64,000 nucleotides of DNA, taken from Pseudomarimonas salicorniae (lineage in GTDB: Bacteria; Pseudomonadota; Gammaproteobacteria; Xanthomonadales; Xanthomonadaceae). Below are positions 1-9,463 of the stretch, one piece after another. The translations under genes and the position numbers were made by a program. The notes below the pieces were generated by a model. The model was given only the letters and a program-made list of their open reading frames with translations. It was not told the DNA's origin and did not search any database. Position 1 is the first letter of the stretch, and each line of letters opens with the position of its first letter. Location of the stretch: contig NZ_JALNMH010000011.1 of the NCBI RefSeq assembly GCF_023156535.1, forward strand, positions 124,001 to 188,000, in the 5' to 3' direction.

Positions 1-1432
1 GCACGGAAAAGTCACGGCCGTCGCCGTTCCGCTGCTGTTCCCAGCGGCGCAGGATGTGCTCGAAGGAGCGCCGGTTGAAACACCCGGTCAGACCGTCGCG
101 GCGACTGAAGTCCTCCAGCTGGCGGTTGGCGGTCTCCAGCCGGCGCAGCGCGGCGTCAAGGTCATCGGTGCGCTCGCGCACCCGGCGCTCCAGTTGCCCG
201 CGCGCCTCGCCCTCGAGTTGCGCAGTGGTCGCGGTAAGCAGGTTGATCCGGTAGGCGAGGGCGAAGGAGAGCAGAATCATCTCCACCGCCGAACCCAGCT
301 GGATCGCGTACTCGGTGAAGAACACGCGTGGTACCCAACCCAGCGCCACCGCGGCGTAGAGCATGATGCCGAGCAGAAGGGTGGTCCAGGCGATCAGGAA
401 GTAGCGCGCCGGCGGATAGCTGCGCAGCACGGCCAACCCGCAGGCATACACCAGCACCGCTACCGGAAACACCAGCAGGGTCAGCGGCAGCACCACCTGC
501 GAGTAGGGCAGGACGAACGTCGCCGCGATCCCGATCAGGCTGAGCGCGATAAGCGCAAGGCACAGCCGGTCCCCCAGCGGGAAGCGCCGGCGCAGGTCAA
601 GGAAGGCGCGTGCGAACTGGAGCATGCTGGCCAGCGACAGGCTCATGCTGATCAGGACCAGCCAGTTGCCAAGGCGCGGCGAGTCCGGCCAGAACAGCTG
701 GAATCCGATGCCGCTAAGGCAGAGCAGCATCAGACCGACGCTGAGCACGTAGGCGACGTAGTAGAGAAAATTGCGGTCGCGGAGGGAGACGAACAGGATG
801 GAGTTGAGGATGAGCAGGGCGGCCAGGACGCCGAAGTAGAGACCGAAACCCAGCAGGCTGGACTGCTGTGACGCCAGGTAATGGTCTGCCTCGGCGACCA
901 CCACCGGCACCTGCATCGAGCTCTGGCTGGCGACCCGCAGCAGGAAGGTGACCCGCTCGTAGGGCGCCAGCTCGACGCTGCGGTTGAAGTAGCGGATCGG
1001 CAGGCTGCGTGCGCCGAAGGGTTGCAGGTCGCCGCCGATCCACAGCGGGCCGGCGCTGGCCTGGTCCAGCCGGTACAGCTCGAACCGGTCGATCAGGGTG
1101 TACTCGATCACAACCAGTCGTTCAACCGGGCGACCCTGCGGATTCTGCAGGCCGAAGGCGAACCAGGTTGCTCCGGGCCGGAAGCCGTAGTTGTCGCCGG
1201 GCGGAGGCGGCCCGGCGAACCGCCCGGCCGCCCAGACCGCCCGCGCGCCGGCCACGTCGAGGCTGCCCTCCGCATCGTGGAAGTAGCGTACCTCGGGGCG
1301 TTCCACCGCCAGTGCCCAGGCCAGGTGGGGGATGAAGCAGACCGCCATCAGGATGACCAGCCGGGCGCAGCGTCCGGCTCGGGGCGGCTTGAGTCCGGCG
1401 GCGACCACGACCCCACGCAGGAGTCCTTGCAT
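1..1432 (-). CDS. Membrane diguanylate cyclase, 7TMR-DISM plus GGDEF (3' end cut off)
   Basis: Leftward gene running off the window. The visible 477 codons give a signal-like N-terminus, a periplasmic beta-rich 7TMR-DISM extracellular domain (about residues 45-180), seven hydrophobic segments (about 190-390), a short Arg/Glu-rich coiled linker and the opening of a GGDEF domain (RDGLTGCFNRRSFE near plus 70-105). The GGEEF active-site loop lies beyond base 1, so catalytic activity cannot be judged. Family role: a membrane receptor that makes cyclic-di-GMP in response to an external ligand. The ATG at 1430-1432 is chosen because it opens the frame carrying all these domains; no strong ribosome site is visible. 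It is divergent from the histidine kinase at 1538 with about 100 bp between, so the two may share a control region. Confidence 0.85.
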   Translation of the reverse strand, partial: MQGLLRGVVVAAGLKPPRAGRCARLVILMAVCFIPHLAWALAVERPEVRYFHDAEGSLDVAGARAVWAAGRFAGPPPPGDNYGFRPGATWFAFGLQNPQGRPVERLVVIEYTLIDRFELYRLDQASAGPLWIGGDLQPFGARSLPIRYFNRSVELAPYERVTFLLRVASQSSMQVPVVVAEADHYLASQQSSLLGFGLYFGVLAALLILNSILFVSLRDRNFLYYVAYVLSVGLMLLCLSGIGFQLFWPDSPRLGNWLVLISMSLSLASMLQFARAFLDLRRRFPLGDRLCLALIALSLIGIAATFVLPYSQVVLPLTLLVFPVAVLVYACGLAVLRSYPPARYFLIAWTTLLLGIMLYAAVALGWVPRVFFTEYAIQLGSAVEMILLSFALAYRINLLTATTAQLEGEARGQLERRVRERTDDLDAALRRLETANRQLEDFSRRDGLTGCFNRRSFEHILRRWEQQRNGDGRDFSV

Positions 1433-1537
1433 ACAGCACTCGCGACGGCGGCGTCCCCGCGACTATAGCGCTGGCTGCGTCACTCCGGCCAATCCCCCGC
1501 GCTGGCTAGAATGCGTAACCTAGAGCTTGCCGAGCCC

Positions 1538-3652
1538 ATGACGATCCAGTCACGCACCGCTGTTCTGCTACTGGGGCTGCAGCTCGCCGGGCTGCTGGCG
1601 ATGGCCTTCCTGGCAGCCCGCTGGGAGGCCATCGGCGAGGCGTCGCGCCGACAGCAGCGAATCGAAGCCCAACTGGCCGCGCAGGCGCAGCGGATCGACC
1701 ACGAAGGTGAACTGCTGGCACGGGCTGCGGTCGACCTGGCGATCCAGGGTGCCCTGCTGCACCAGCAGCGCGGTAACCCTCCAGGCCCTGCGTGGCATGC
1801 TCGGGTGCAGGCCCAGCTTGGCGATCGCCTCGAGCGCCTGCCCGAGGCCATCGGCGGCGGCTGGTGGTTCGAGCCCGGCGCAGTCGAGCCGGGGCGACGG
1901 CACTACGGACCCTTTGTCTATCGCGACGGCAGCGGCGTGGTTTTCACCTGGGCGCTGAGCACCCCCGAGTACGACTATCACAGCCGCGGCTGGTATCTCG
2001 CTGCGCTGCCGCGCGACTGGGAGCGCGATCGCCGGCGCCCGCGGAATGTCTACTGGAGCGCTCCCTACTACGACGAGGCCAGTGGCAGCAGCGCCCTGAT
2101 GCTGACCCTTGGCGCACCGATGCACGATGCCGAGGGACGGGTGATCGGGATCGCCACCGTCGACTGGTCGCTGGATGCACTGCGCGAGCTGATCCGCGCC
2201 CTTGCCGAGCCCGGCGGCCAGCAGGCCTTCCTGGTTGACCGGCGCAGCGGCAGCCTGCTCGCCTTCAGCGCCGACCCCGGGCTCGCCATGACGCCGGTGG
2301 CGCTGCAGCCCTGGGCCGCCGGCCTGAATTCGAGCCTGGCCGCGGGGAGCACCCGCCGGCTCGCCGACGTCGAACTGGCCGGCGTCCCACATGCCGTCCA
2401 CGTGCGGGCTACCCGAGCCGGCCTGCTGCTCGGCACGCTTACGCCGATCCGCCCGGGCTGGGAGGGTCTGTTCGACACCCTGCCGCGCTGGCTGTGGTGG
2501 GCGCTGGTCATCGGTATGCCGATCGCCCTGCTTGTGCTGCTGGTGCTGAGCCAGCAGCGCCGCCCGCTGGACAAGGTGCTGGCCGCGCTGCGCCAAAGCC
2601 TGGTTCGCGAGCCCGGCAGTGACCGTCTGCTTCTGCGCCCGATGGAGTTGTCGGGGAGGAATGAGTTCACGCCGCTGATCGAGCGCCTCAACGCCCTCTA
2701 TGCCGAGATCAATGCGGACACCGAACGCACGGCGCGGCTCAACGAGACCCTGCAGGCCCGGCAGGCGGAGATCGCCGCGCTGAACGCATCGCTCGAGCAG
2801 CGCATCAACGAGCGTACCTTCGAGCTGGAAGCCAACAACGCCGAGCTGCAACGCACGGTCAGCGCGCTGTCACGACTGCAGGGGCAGCTGGTCGAAGTCG
2901 AGAAGCACGGTTCGATGAGCCGGCTGGTGGCCGGCATCGCCCACGACATCAACACCCCGCTGGGGGTCGCGGTGACGGCGGCCAGCCATCTGCAGGACCT
3001 GCTGCGCGAGCGTCGCGAAGTGCTTGCGCGCGCCGCGCGGGCCGAGCCGCTGCTGCGCCAGCTTGTGGAAGATGGCGAGGAGGGGCTCGGCATGCTGCTC
3101 TCCAACCTGCAGCGTGCGGCCGCCCTGGTGCGCAGCGTCAAGCAGATCTCGGTGGATCAGTCCGGCGAGGGCCGGCGCCGTTTCGACTTCGCCGCCTATC
3201 TCGAGGACGTATTGCTCAGCCTGCGCCCCCAGCACAAGCGCCTGCCGCATCGCGTGCAGCTGGATTGCCCGCGCGGCATCGAGCTGGACAGCTTCCCCGG
3301 TGCCTGGGCGCAGGTCGTCACCAACCTGGTGATGAACGCCCTGAATCACGCCTTCGCGCCCGGCAGCGCCGGCCTGATCGAGGTCAGCGGCCGCATCGAG
3401 GGCGGGGCGATCGAGCTCCGCGTCCGCGACAACGGCCTGGGCATCCCCGCAGACCGTCAATCGCGCATCTTCGAGGCCTTCTTCACCACCGGCGCCCAGC
3501 ACGGCGGCACAGGCCTCGGTCTGGCCGTCGTCCGCGATCTGGTAGAGCAACGCCTTGGCGGCCGGATCGACGTCATCAGCGCACCCGGCCAGGGCAGCGA
3601 ATTCCTTATTCGCGCCCCGCTCAGCAGCCCCGGAAACGGTCATCCGGGCTAG
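1538..3652 (+). CDS. Sensor histidine kinase with periplasmic dCache-type domain
   Basis: 704 residues from the ATG at 1538; an in-frame ATG at 1511 adds nine residues. One N-terminal membrane segment is followed by a periplasmic dCache/PDC-like domain (about 60-300, with a WWFEPG...YDYHSRGWY...YWSAPYYD pattern typical of small-ligand receptors), a second membrane segment (about 315-340), a coiled coil, and a kinase core. The H-box AGIAHDINTPLG places the phosphoacceptor at His469. The N-box is VTNLVMNALNHAF and the ATP-lid motifs are DNGLGIP and GGTGLGL (656-662). All are intact, so this should be an active kinase. No response regulator gene is adjacent, so its partner is unknown. The sequence TAGAAT at 1506-1511 resembles a -10 element, which is why I favour the downstream start. 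Confidence 0.88.
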   Translation: MTIQSRTAVLLLGLQLAGLLAMAFLAARWEAIGEASRRQQRIEAQLAAQAQRIDHEGELLARAAVDLAIQGALLHQQRGNPPGPAWHARVQAQLGDRLERLPEAIGGGWWFEPGAVEPGRRHYGPFVYRDGSGVVFTWALSTPEYDYHSRGWYLAALPRDWERDRRRPRNVYWSAPYYDEASGSSALMLTLGAPMHDAEGRVIGIATVDWSLDALRELIRALAEPGGQQAFLVDRRSGSLLAFSADPGLAMTPVALQPWAAGLNSSLAAGSTRRLADVELAGVPHAVHVRATRAGLLLGTLTPIRPGWEGLFDTLPRWLWWALVIGMPIALLVLLVLSQQRRPLDKVLAALRQSLVREPGSDRLLLRPMELSGRNEFTPLIERLNALYAEINADTERTARLNETLQARQAEIAALNASLEQRINERTFELEANNAELQRTVSALSRLQGQLVEVEKHGSMSRLVAGIAHDINTPLGVAVTAASHLQDLLRERREVLARAARAEPLLRQLVEDGEEGLGMLLSNLQRAAALVRSVKQISVDQSGEGRRRFDFAAYLEDVLLSLRPQHKRLPHRVQLDCPRGIELDSFPGAWAQVVTNLVMNALNHAFAPGSAGLIEVSGRIEGGAIELRVRDNGLGIPADRQSRIFEAFFTTGAQHGGTGLGLAVVRDLVEQRLGGRIDVISAPGQGSEFLIRAPLSSPGNGHPG

Positions 3653-3715
3653 TCCCGGACGTACGAGCTTCCGGGGGCGATGTGCAGCGAGAACGCGTGC
3701 TGGGCCTTGATCGCC

Positions 3716-4498
3716 TCACTGGGCGCGCTTTAGGGCGCGCGTTGCGATCGCGAGGGGAGACCAGCGATCCAGAGGCGTCGCCGCATCCGTCCAGCCATCC
3801 TCATACAGCCCGGCCAGCATGAACCCGGCTGCAAGCTGCCCCCCGATCTGGGCTTCAAGTGAGTGGCTGAACTCGGCCGGCCGACCACTCTCGCGCCAGA
3901 GGGCGGCCGCGGCCTCGCCAAGGCTTTCCGGCTCCCGGTACGGTAGGGCGTGCCGCACGACCAGCGAACCGGTCTTCTCGGCTTCGTCGTGATCAAAGAG
4001 AAACAGGCTGGGGTTCATGAAGCCGGCCAACAGCTCTCCGCCTTCGTGCAGGACGCGATAGCACTCGCGCCAGACGACGGCCACGTCGGGCACGAAGACG
4101 TTGGACACAGGGTGGAAGACCATATCGAAACTTCCCGCCGGAAAGGCTGACAGGTCTGCCATGTCGCCCTGAACGCAAACGACCTGCAGTTCGTCGCGAA
4201 GCGCCACCGCCCGATCTTTGGCGAGTTGCTCCTCGGACAGGTCAAAGCTGGTGACGAGGGCGCCGGCCGCGGCCAGGATCGGCGCCTGCTGCCCGCCACC
4301 CGAAGCAAGGCAAAGGATCCGTCGGCCGGCTACGTCGCCCAGCCACTCGGCAGGCACGGGCTTGTTCGGCGTGAGGATTACCGACCACGTGCCCTTACGC
4401 GCCGCCGCGATGACCTCCGGCCCCACCGGCCTGCACCACTCGCTGCCCTCCCGGGATTCGCGATTCCAGGCCTTCCGGTTGTGTTCGACAATATTCAC
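3716..4498 (-). CDS. Class I SAM-dependent methyltransferase
   Basis: 260 residues from a GTG at 4498. The N-terminus then reads VNIVEHNRKAWNRE, which looks like the usual start of this family. An upstream ATG at 4534 would add 12 residues of little likeness. The GGAG in front of the GTG lies rather far away. Motif I is ILCLASGGGQQAPIL, followed by the acidic SFDLS strand end and GDMADL; a Methyltransf_11-type core is clear, and the C-terminal third is less conserved. The substrate cannot be told from the sequence. It converges on the histidine kinase gene and is followed upstream by a repeat element. The family includes small-molecule and ubiquinone-type methylases; I do not assign one. Confidence 0.78.
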   Translation of the reverse strand: MNIVEHNRKAWNRESREGSEWCRPVGPEVIAAARKGTWSVILTPNKPVPAEWLGDVAGRRILCLASGGGQQAPILAAAGALVTSFDLSEEQLAKDRAVALRDELQVVCVQGDMADLSAFPAGSFDMVFHPVSNVFVPDVAVVWRECYRVLHEGGELLAGFMNPSLFLFDHDEAEKTGSLVVRHALPYREPESLGEAAAALWRESGRPAEFSHSLEAQIGGQLAAGFMLAGLYEDGWTDAATPLDRWSPLAIATRALKRAQ

Positions 4499-4604
4499 AG
4501 GGGTTGCCGTGACTCCAATGGGCAAGGGTTCCATCCGGGGCCGGCATCATCTCAATGGACCTGCCTTGCCGTCGCGGTTTCCCTGGCGCGGGCGGGGGGA
4601 CGTC

Positions 4605-4735
4605 GGGCGCAAAGAAGACCTTCCGCAGCACCCGAATGTAGGAGCCAGCTTGCTGGCGATCGTCCCATCCGGGATGCCTATCGCCAGCAAGCTGGCTCCT
4701 ACAGCGGGCCCGAGGCGGATGCGAATTTTGCGCCC
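4605..4735. repeat. Small palindromic element, module A, with terminal inverted repeats
   Basis: The core at 4638-4702 is a near-perfect foldback: GTAGGAGCCAGCTTGCTGGC on the left is answered by its reverse complement on the right around a loop of about 15 bases. The flanks form imperfect inverted ends: GGGCGCAAAGAAGA at 4605-4618, and GCGAATTTTGCGCCC at 4721-4735, which reads GGGCGCAAAATTCGC on the other strand. The same core recurs at 14409-14473, 17737-17801 and 53936-54000. It fills the gap between the methyltransferase and mfd. No coding potential was recognised. Confidence 0.7.
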
Positions 4736-4749
4736 CTGGCGCGACTCGG

Positions 4750-4806
4750 CGCACCGATGCGGACGTCCAGACGGTACGCCCGGTGCGTCCGAGCCGCAGC
4801 CTATGG
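4750..4806. repeat. Partial copy of repeat module C, overlapping the mfd stop codon
   Basis: Resembles the right part of the sequence found at 17976-18047 and 54183-54254 (GGTACGCCCGGTGCG, then GAGCCGCAGCCTATG here; GGTATGCCCGGTGCG, then AAGCCGCACCCTATG there). It runs into the end of mfd, so that the mfd stop codon (4801-4803) lies within the repeat. The left half is eroded. Confidence 0.5.
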
Positions 4807-7800
4807 CTTGCCGGCGAGCTTATCCAGCACTTCCCGCGCGGCGCGGAAGCGGGAGGCGGCATCGGGCAGCTCAAGGCGCAGCTTGAGCTTGTCGGGGCCG
4901 TCCATGGCGTAGACCTTGGGCTGCTTCTGCAGCAGGCCGATGATCGCCACGGGGTCGATTGGCGGCTTGGCGACGAACTGCACGCGGCCGCCGCGCTCGC
5001 CAAGCTCCAGGCGGCGGATGCCCAGGGGCTCCGCCTGCAGCTTGAGGCCGGTGGTGGCGAACAGGTTCTTGACCTGGTCGGGCAGCAGGCCGAAGCGGTC
5101 GATCATCTCCACCTGAAGTTCCGACAGGGCCTCGGCGTCGCGGGCCGAGGCGATGCGCTTGTACAGGGTCAGGCGGGTGTGGACGTCGGGCAGGTAGTCG
5201 TCCGGGATCAGCGCCGGCACGTGCAGCTCGACCTCGGGGCCATGGTGATCGGTGCCGTCGAGGTCAGGAATCTTGCCCTGCTTGATCGAGCGCACCGCGC
5301 GTTCCAGCAGCTCGGTATAGAGCGAGAAGCCGACCTCGGCGATCTGGCCGCTCTGCTCCTCGCCGAGCAGCTCGCCGGCGCCGCGGATCTCGAGGTCGTG
5401 GGTGGCGAGGGTGAAGCCGGCGCCAAGCTCTTCCAGCGAGGCCAGCGCCTCGAGGCGCTTCTGCGCATCGCCGGTGATGCTGCGCTTGTCCGGCACCACG
5501 AGGTAGGCATAGGCGCGGTGGTGCGAGCGGCCGACGCGGCCACGCAGCTGGTGCAGCTGGGCCAGTCCGAAGCGGTCGGCGCGGTTGACGATGATGGTGT
5601 TGGCGCTGGGGATGTCGATGCCCGACTCGATGATGGTCGTGCAGACCAGCACGTTGAATCGCTGGCGATGGAAGTCGAGCATGACCTGCTCCAGCTCGCG
5701 CTCGGGCATCTGCCCGTGGGCGATGCGGATGCGCGCCTCCGGCACCAGTTCGCCCAGCTCGCGCGCCATCTTCTCGATGGTCTCGACCTCGTTGTGCAGG
5801 AAGTAGACCTGGCCGCCGCGGGCCAGCTCGCGCTGGAAGGCCTCGCGCAGCTGGGCACCGTCCCACTGGCTGACGAAGGTCTTGACCGCGAGGCGATGCG
5901 CCGGCGGCGTGGCGATGATGCTGAGGTCGCGCAGGCCGGCCATCGCCATGTTCAGCGTGCGCGGAATCGGCGTGGCGGTGAGCGTCAGCAGGTGCACCTC
6001 GGCGCGCAGGGCTTTCAGCGCCTCCTTCTGGCGCACGCCGAAACGCTGCTCCTCGTCGACGATGACCAGGCCCAGGTCCTTGAACTTCACATCTCCCTGC
6101 AGCAGACGATGGGTGCCGACGATGACGTCGAGCTGACCATCGGCGAGCTGGGCGAGGGCGGCCTTGATCTCCTTGGGCGTCTTGAAGCGCGACAGCACCT
6201 CGACCCGGATCGGCCAGTCGGCGAAGCGGTCGCGGAAGTTGCGGTAGTGCTGCTCGGCGAGCAGGGTCGTCGGCACCAGCAGGGCCACCTGGCGTCCCGC
6301 GGTCGCTGCGACGAAGGCCGCACGCACCGCGACCTCGGTCTTGCCGAAGCCGACGTCGCCGCAGACCACGCGGTCCATCGGCGTGCTGCCGCCGAGGTCC
6401 CGGATCACCGCGTCGATGGCGGTCAGCTGGTCCGGGGTTTCCTCGAAGGGGAACTGGGCGGCGAACTGGTCGTATAGCTGGCGATCCAGCTCCAGCGCCA
6501 GCCCGGCGCGGGCCTGGCGCTTGGCCTGGATCTCCAGCAGCTCGGCGGCCACGTCGCGGACCTTCTCGGCGGCCTTCCTGCGTGCCTTCTCCCAGGCGTC
6601 GCCGCCCAGCGAGTGCAGCGGAGCCAGCTCATCGGAGGCGCCGGAGTAACGGCTGACCAGGTGCAGCTGGGCCACCGGCACGTAGAGCTTGTCGCCCTTG
6701 GCGTACTCGATGCACAGGAACTCGTTGGCCTGGCCGCCGGCATCCAGGGTGATCAGGCCCTGGTAGCGACCGACGCCGTGGTCTTCATGGACGATCGGCG
6801 CGCCCGGCGAGATCTCCGACAGGTCGCGCAGGACGGCCTCGGGTTCGCGCACCGCGCGGCGGCGGCGACGGCCCTGGGTGGCGCGCTCGGGGAACAGCTG
6901 GCGTTCCGTGAGCAGGCTGAAGGCCGGTTCGCCGGCGGCAAAGCCGTCCTCGAGCGGGGCGACGGTGATCGCCCAGCGCGGCTTGAGCCCGGCGGCGCGC
7001 CAGTCGGAAATGCTCTCGACCGGCTCGGGTTTGAGACCGTGCTCGGCGAGCTGCTCGATCAGCGCCTCGCGGCGGCCCGGCGAGTCCGCGGCCAGCAGCA
7101 CGCTGCCGGGATAGTGTCCAAGGAACCCGCGCAGGGCCTGGGCCGGATCATCGGCGCGCGGCTGCAGCGGCAGCTCCGGCGCCCGCACCACATCGAGTTT
7201 CGCGGCCTCGCCGTGCCGCGGGTGGCCTTCGCCGACCAGCTCGATGCGCCGGCGCAGGTTCAGCGCGGCGCGCAGGGGCTCGGGGCCGAGGTACAGCGCT
7301 TCCGGCGCCAGCACCGGGCGCTCACGGTCGTGGCGGCGCTGCTCGTAGCGCTCGCCGGTCTGGGTCCAGAACGCCTCGGCGGCCTCCAGCGCACCCTCGG
7401 CAACCAGGAACAGCGCGCCCTCGTCGAGGTAGTCGAACAGGCTGGCGGTCGAGTCGAAGAACAGCGGCAGGTAGTACTCGATCCCGGCCGGGGCGCCGCC
7501 CTGCTTCAGGTCCTGGTAGAGCGCGCAGCGCCGCGGGTCGATGTCGAAGTCTGCACGCAGTCGCTCGCGCACCCGGCGGGCGCTGTCGTCGTCGAGCGGG
7601 AACTCGCGCGCCGGCAGCATGCGCACCGAGTCGACCCGATGGTCCGATCGCTGGGTTTCCGGATCGAAGGTGCGGATCGAGTCGATCTCGTCATCGAGAA
7701 GCTCGATGCGGTAGGGCTCGGCGGCGCCCATCGGGAAGACATCGAGCAGGGCGCCGCGCACCGCGAAGTCGCCCGGGTCCAGCACCTGCGGCACGTTCCG

Positions 7801-8247
7801 GTAGCCGGCCGATTCCAGCCGGCGCTTCTCGGCGTCGAGGTCGAGCCGGCCGCCGGTTTCGACGACCAGCGCGTTGCCGCCGATGAAGCGGGTCGGCGGC
7901 AGCTGCTGCATCAGCGTGGTGACGGGCACCACCAGGATGCCGCGCTGCGCGGCCGGCAGCCGGTACAGCGTCGCCACCCGCTGCGAGACGATTTCCGGGT
8001 GCGGGCTGAACAGGTCGTAGGGCAGGGTCTCCCAGTCCGGGAAATGCAGCACCGGCTGGCCCTCGGCGAAGGCCGCCAGTTCGGCCTCCAGCGCATGCGC
8101 GCCGTGGGTATCGCGGCAGACCACCACCACCACGCCCGGATGGGAGCGGGCCAGCTCGGCGACCACCGGGGCCAGCGCGCTGCCGGTCGGGGGTTGCCGC
8201 CAGTAGTGGCGTCTGTGCTGGGAGGGGAGGGCGGGAAGCCGGATCAC
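4801..8247 (-). CDS. mfd: Transcription-repair coupling factor Mfd
   Basis: 1148 residues from a GTG at 8247, the same length as E. coli Mfd. An open frame continues upstream to 8439 but that part overlaps the next gene and has no family likeness. Order of domains: UvrB-like region (about 1-340, with FPDWETLPYDLFSPHPEIVSQR), RNA-polymerase-interacting CarD-like domain (HEDHGVGRYQGL ... KLYVPV, about 480-545), two RecA-like helicase domains with Walker A GDVGFGKTE (near 630) and DEEQ box (near 730), TRG region, and the C-terminal inhibitory domain. It removes stalled RNA polymerase at lesions and recruits UvrA. All motor motifs are present. The gene follows the GNAT gene by 55 bp and may be co-transcribed with it. 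Confidence 0.97.
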   Translation of the reverse strand: MIRLPALPSQHRRHYWRQPPTGSALAPVVAELARSHPGVVVVVCRDTHGAHALEAELAAFAEGQPVLHFPDWETLPYDLFSPHPEIVSQRVATLYRLPAAQRGILVVPVTTLMQQLPPTRFIGGNALVVETGGRLDLDAEKRRLESAGYRNVPQVLDPGDFAVRGALLDVFPMGAAEPYRIELLDDEIDSIRTFDPETQRSDHRVDSVRMLPAREFPLDDDSARRVRERLRADFDIDPRRCALYQDLKQGGAPAGIEYYLPLFFDSTASLFDYLDEGALFLVAEGALEAAEAFWTQTGERYEQRRHDRERPVLAPEALYLGPEPLRAALNLRRRIELVGEGHPRHGEAAKLDVVRAPELPLQPRADDPAQALRGFLGHYPGSVLLAADSPGRREALIEQLAEHGLKPEPVESISDWRAAGLKPRWAITVAPLEDGFAAGEPAFSLLTERQLFPERATQGRRRRRAVREPEAVLRDLSEISPGAPIVHEDHGVGRYQGLITLDAGGQANEFLCIEYAKGDKLYVPVAQLHLVSRYSGASDELAPLHSLGGDAWEKARRKAAEKVRDVAAELLEIQAKRQARAGLALELDRQLYDQFAAQFPFEETPDQLTAIDAVIRDLGGSTPMDRVVCGDVGFGKTEVAVRAAFVAATAGRQVALLVPTTLLAEQHYRNFRDRFADWPIRVEVLSRFKTPKEIKAALAQLADGQLDVIVGTHRLLQGDVKFKDLGLVIVDEEQRFGVRQKEALKALRAEVHLLTLTATPIPRTLNMAMAGLRDLSIIATPPAHRLAVKTFVSQWDGAQLREAFQRELARGGQVYFLHNEVETIEKMARELGELVPEARIRIAHGQMPERELEQVMLDFHRQRFNVLVCTTIIESGIDIPSANTIIVNRADRFGLAQLHQLRGRVGRSHHRAYAYLVVPDKRSITGDAQKRLEALASLEELGAGFTLATHDLEIRGAGELLGEEQSGQIAEVGFSLYTELLERAVRSIKQGKIPDLDGTDHHGPEVELHVPALIPDDYLPDVHTRLTLYKRIASARDAEALSELQVEMIDRFGLLPDQVKNLFATTGLKLQAEPLGIRRLELGERGGRVQFVAKPPIDPVAIIGLLQKQPKVYAMDGPDKLKLRLELPDAASRFRAAREVLDKLAGKP

Positions 8248-8302
8248 TGCGGGGTGCTGCGGACTTTCGGGGGCGCGCAGTGTACCCGACCGCCTGCAGC
8301 GA

Positions 8303-8914
8303 TCAGTGAGTGCTTGGCTGTGCCCGCAGCTCCAGGGTGACGCGGGTGATGCCCGGGTCCTGATGCGGGTGGCTGCGCCGGAAGCCCAGCGACCTGGCGA
8401 GCCCCAGCATCGCTGTGTTCTCGTCGAGCACGTCGCCATAGATCCGGGCGAGCCGCTTGAGCCGGCACCAGCGGATCAGCTGCTTCATCAGCAGGCGGCC
8501 CAGGCCCTGCCGGCCGACGAAGCGCGAGACGATGAGGGCGAACTCACCGGCCTCGTCGGTCTGGTCAATGGCGACCCGCGCCACCGCGCCGACCAGGGCC
8601 TCGCCGGGCGGCAGCGCCTCGGCCGCGACCAGGGCGAACTCCTTCTTCGGGTCGGGGTTGGCCAGCCGCATCGCCATCGCCGGGCTCAGCTCCTTCATCG
8701 GATGCAGGAAGCGCATGCGGACCTCTTCCGGGTCGAGCAGGCTGAAGCCGCGCTGCAGTGCGGCGCCGTCCTCCGCCTCGATCGGGCGTAGGATGAGTTC
8801 GCGACCATCCTCCAGCACGAGCTGCTCGCGCCAGCGTCCGGGTAGCTGATGGCGGTGAATGCGCGCCGGCAAGGGCGGAGTCCGGTCTTGGGCGGTGGCA
8901 GAGGGATAGAGCAT
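8303..8914 (-). CDS. GNAT-family N-acetyltransferase, PatZ C-domain type
   Basis: 203 residues. The ATG at 8914 is preceded at six bases by GAGG; an ATG seven codons upstream lacks such a site. The pattern LILRPIEAEDGAALQRGF ... EVRMRFLHPMKELS is that of the acetyltransferase domain found at the end of protein lysine acetyltransferases of the PatZ/YfiQ type, here without the acyl-CoA-synthetase-like part. The acetyl-CoA loop RFVGRQGLGRLLM (Q/RxxGxG/A) is intact. It probably acetylates proteins or small amines; the substrate is not readable. It lies directly upstream of mfd. Confidence 0.85.
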   Translation of the reverse strand: MLYPSATAQDRTPPLPARIHRHQLPGRWREQLVLEDGRELILRPIEAEDGAALQRGFSLLDPEEVRMRFLHPMKELSPAMAMRLANPDPKKEFALVAAEALPPGEALVGAVARVAIDQTDEAGEFALIVSRFVGRQGLGRLLMKQLIRWCRLKRLARIYGDVLDENTAMLGLARSLGFRRSHPHQDPGITRVTLELRAQPSTH

Positions 8915-8988
8915 AGCCTCACGGTGCCCAGCCAACCCCGAGCGGATGCTCTAAACGGTTGCCCTGCGTTGGGATTGGAGAAGGCGAA

Positions 8989-9342
8989 ATGCACGAAGAC
9001 CAGCTTGCAAGACTCTGCCGAGGTCTGCCCGGGGCGACCACCGACATCAAGTGGGACCACGATCGGGTCTGGTCGGTGGGCGGCAAGATGTTCGCGGTGC
9101 TGGTGCTCGACGGGCCACAAAGCGGGCGGCTGAGCTTCAAGGTGGCCGACGATCGCTTTCTCGAACTGACCGACCTGCAGGGCGTGCATCCCGCGCCCTA
9201 TCTGGCCCGGGCGCACTGGATCAGCCTCAGCCCGGGACACGTGCTGTCGGACGGCGAGGTCGAGGCCCTGCTGAAGGGCTCCTACGAGCTGGTCCGCTCA
9301 AGGCTGCCGAAGAAGCTGAGGGAGACGCTCACGTCGGAGTGA
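8989..9342 (+). CDS. MmcQ/YjbR family protein
   Basis: 117 residues from the ATG at 8989, which has GGAG/AAGG in the right place; a start ten codons upstream is less likely. The pattern DIKWDHDRVWSVGGKMFAVL, then LSFKVADDRF and PAPYLARAHWISL, is characteristic of the YjbR (CyaY-like fold) family, small cytosolic proteins thought to bind DNA. It is divergent from the GNAT-mfd pair with about 75 bp between. The true role is unknown for the family. Confidence 0.85.
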   Translation: MHEDQLARLCRGLPGATTDIKWDHDRVWSVGGKMFAVLVLDGPQSGRLSFKVADDRFLELTDLQGVHPAPYLARAHWISLSPGHVLSDGEVEALLKGSYELVRSRLPKKLRETLTSE

Positions 9343-9463
9343 GACGGCGCCCGGGCAGCGGGCCGAAGGGCGTGCAAAACACCTCCTCGCCCGATTTCCG
9401 TGCGGCGAGCCTCCGGCGGCGCCGTATTCACCTTCCAGTTGGCCTGGAGGCGGCTGGGGGACG

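Noticed and set aside
6613-8340. Long open frame (575 codons) on the plus strand inside mfd
   Set aside because: It is antisense to strongly conserved mfd sequence; its Gln/Arg/Ala/Val-rich translation has no domain likeness. A by-product of high GC.
8248-8439. N-terminal extension of Mfd by 64 codons
   Set aside because: It overlaps the GNAT gene, has no Mfd-like residues, and the GTG at 8247 gives the standard 1148-residue length.
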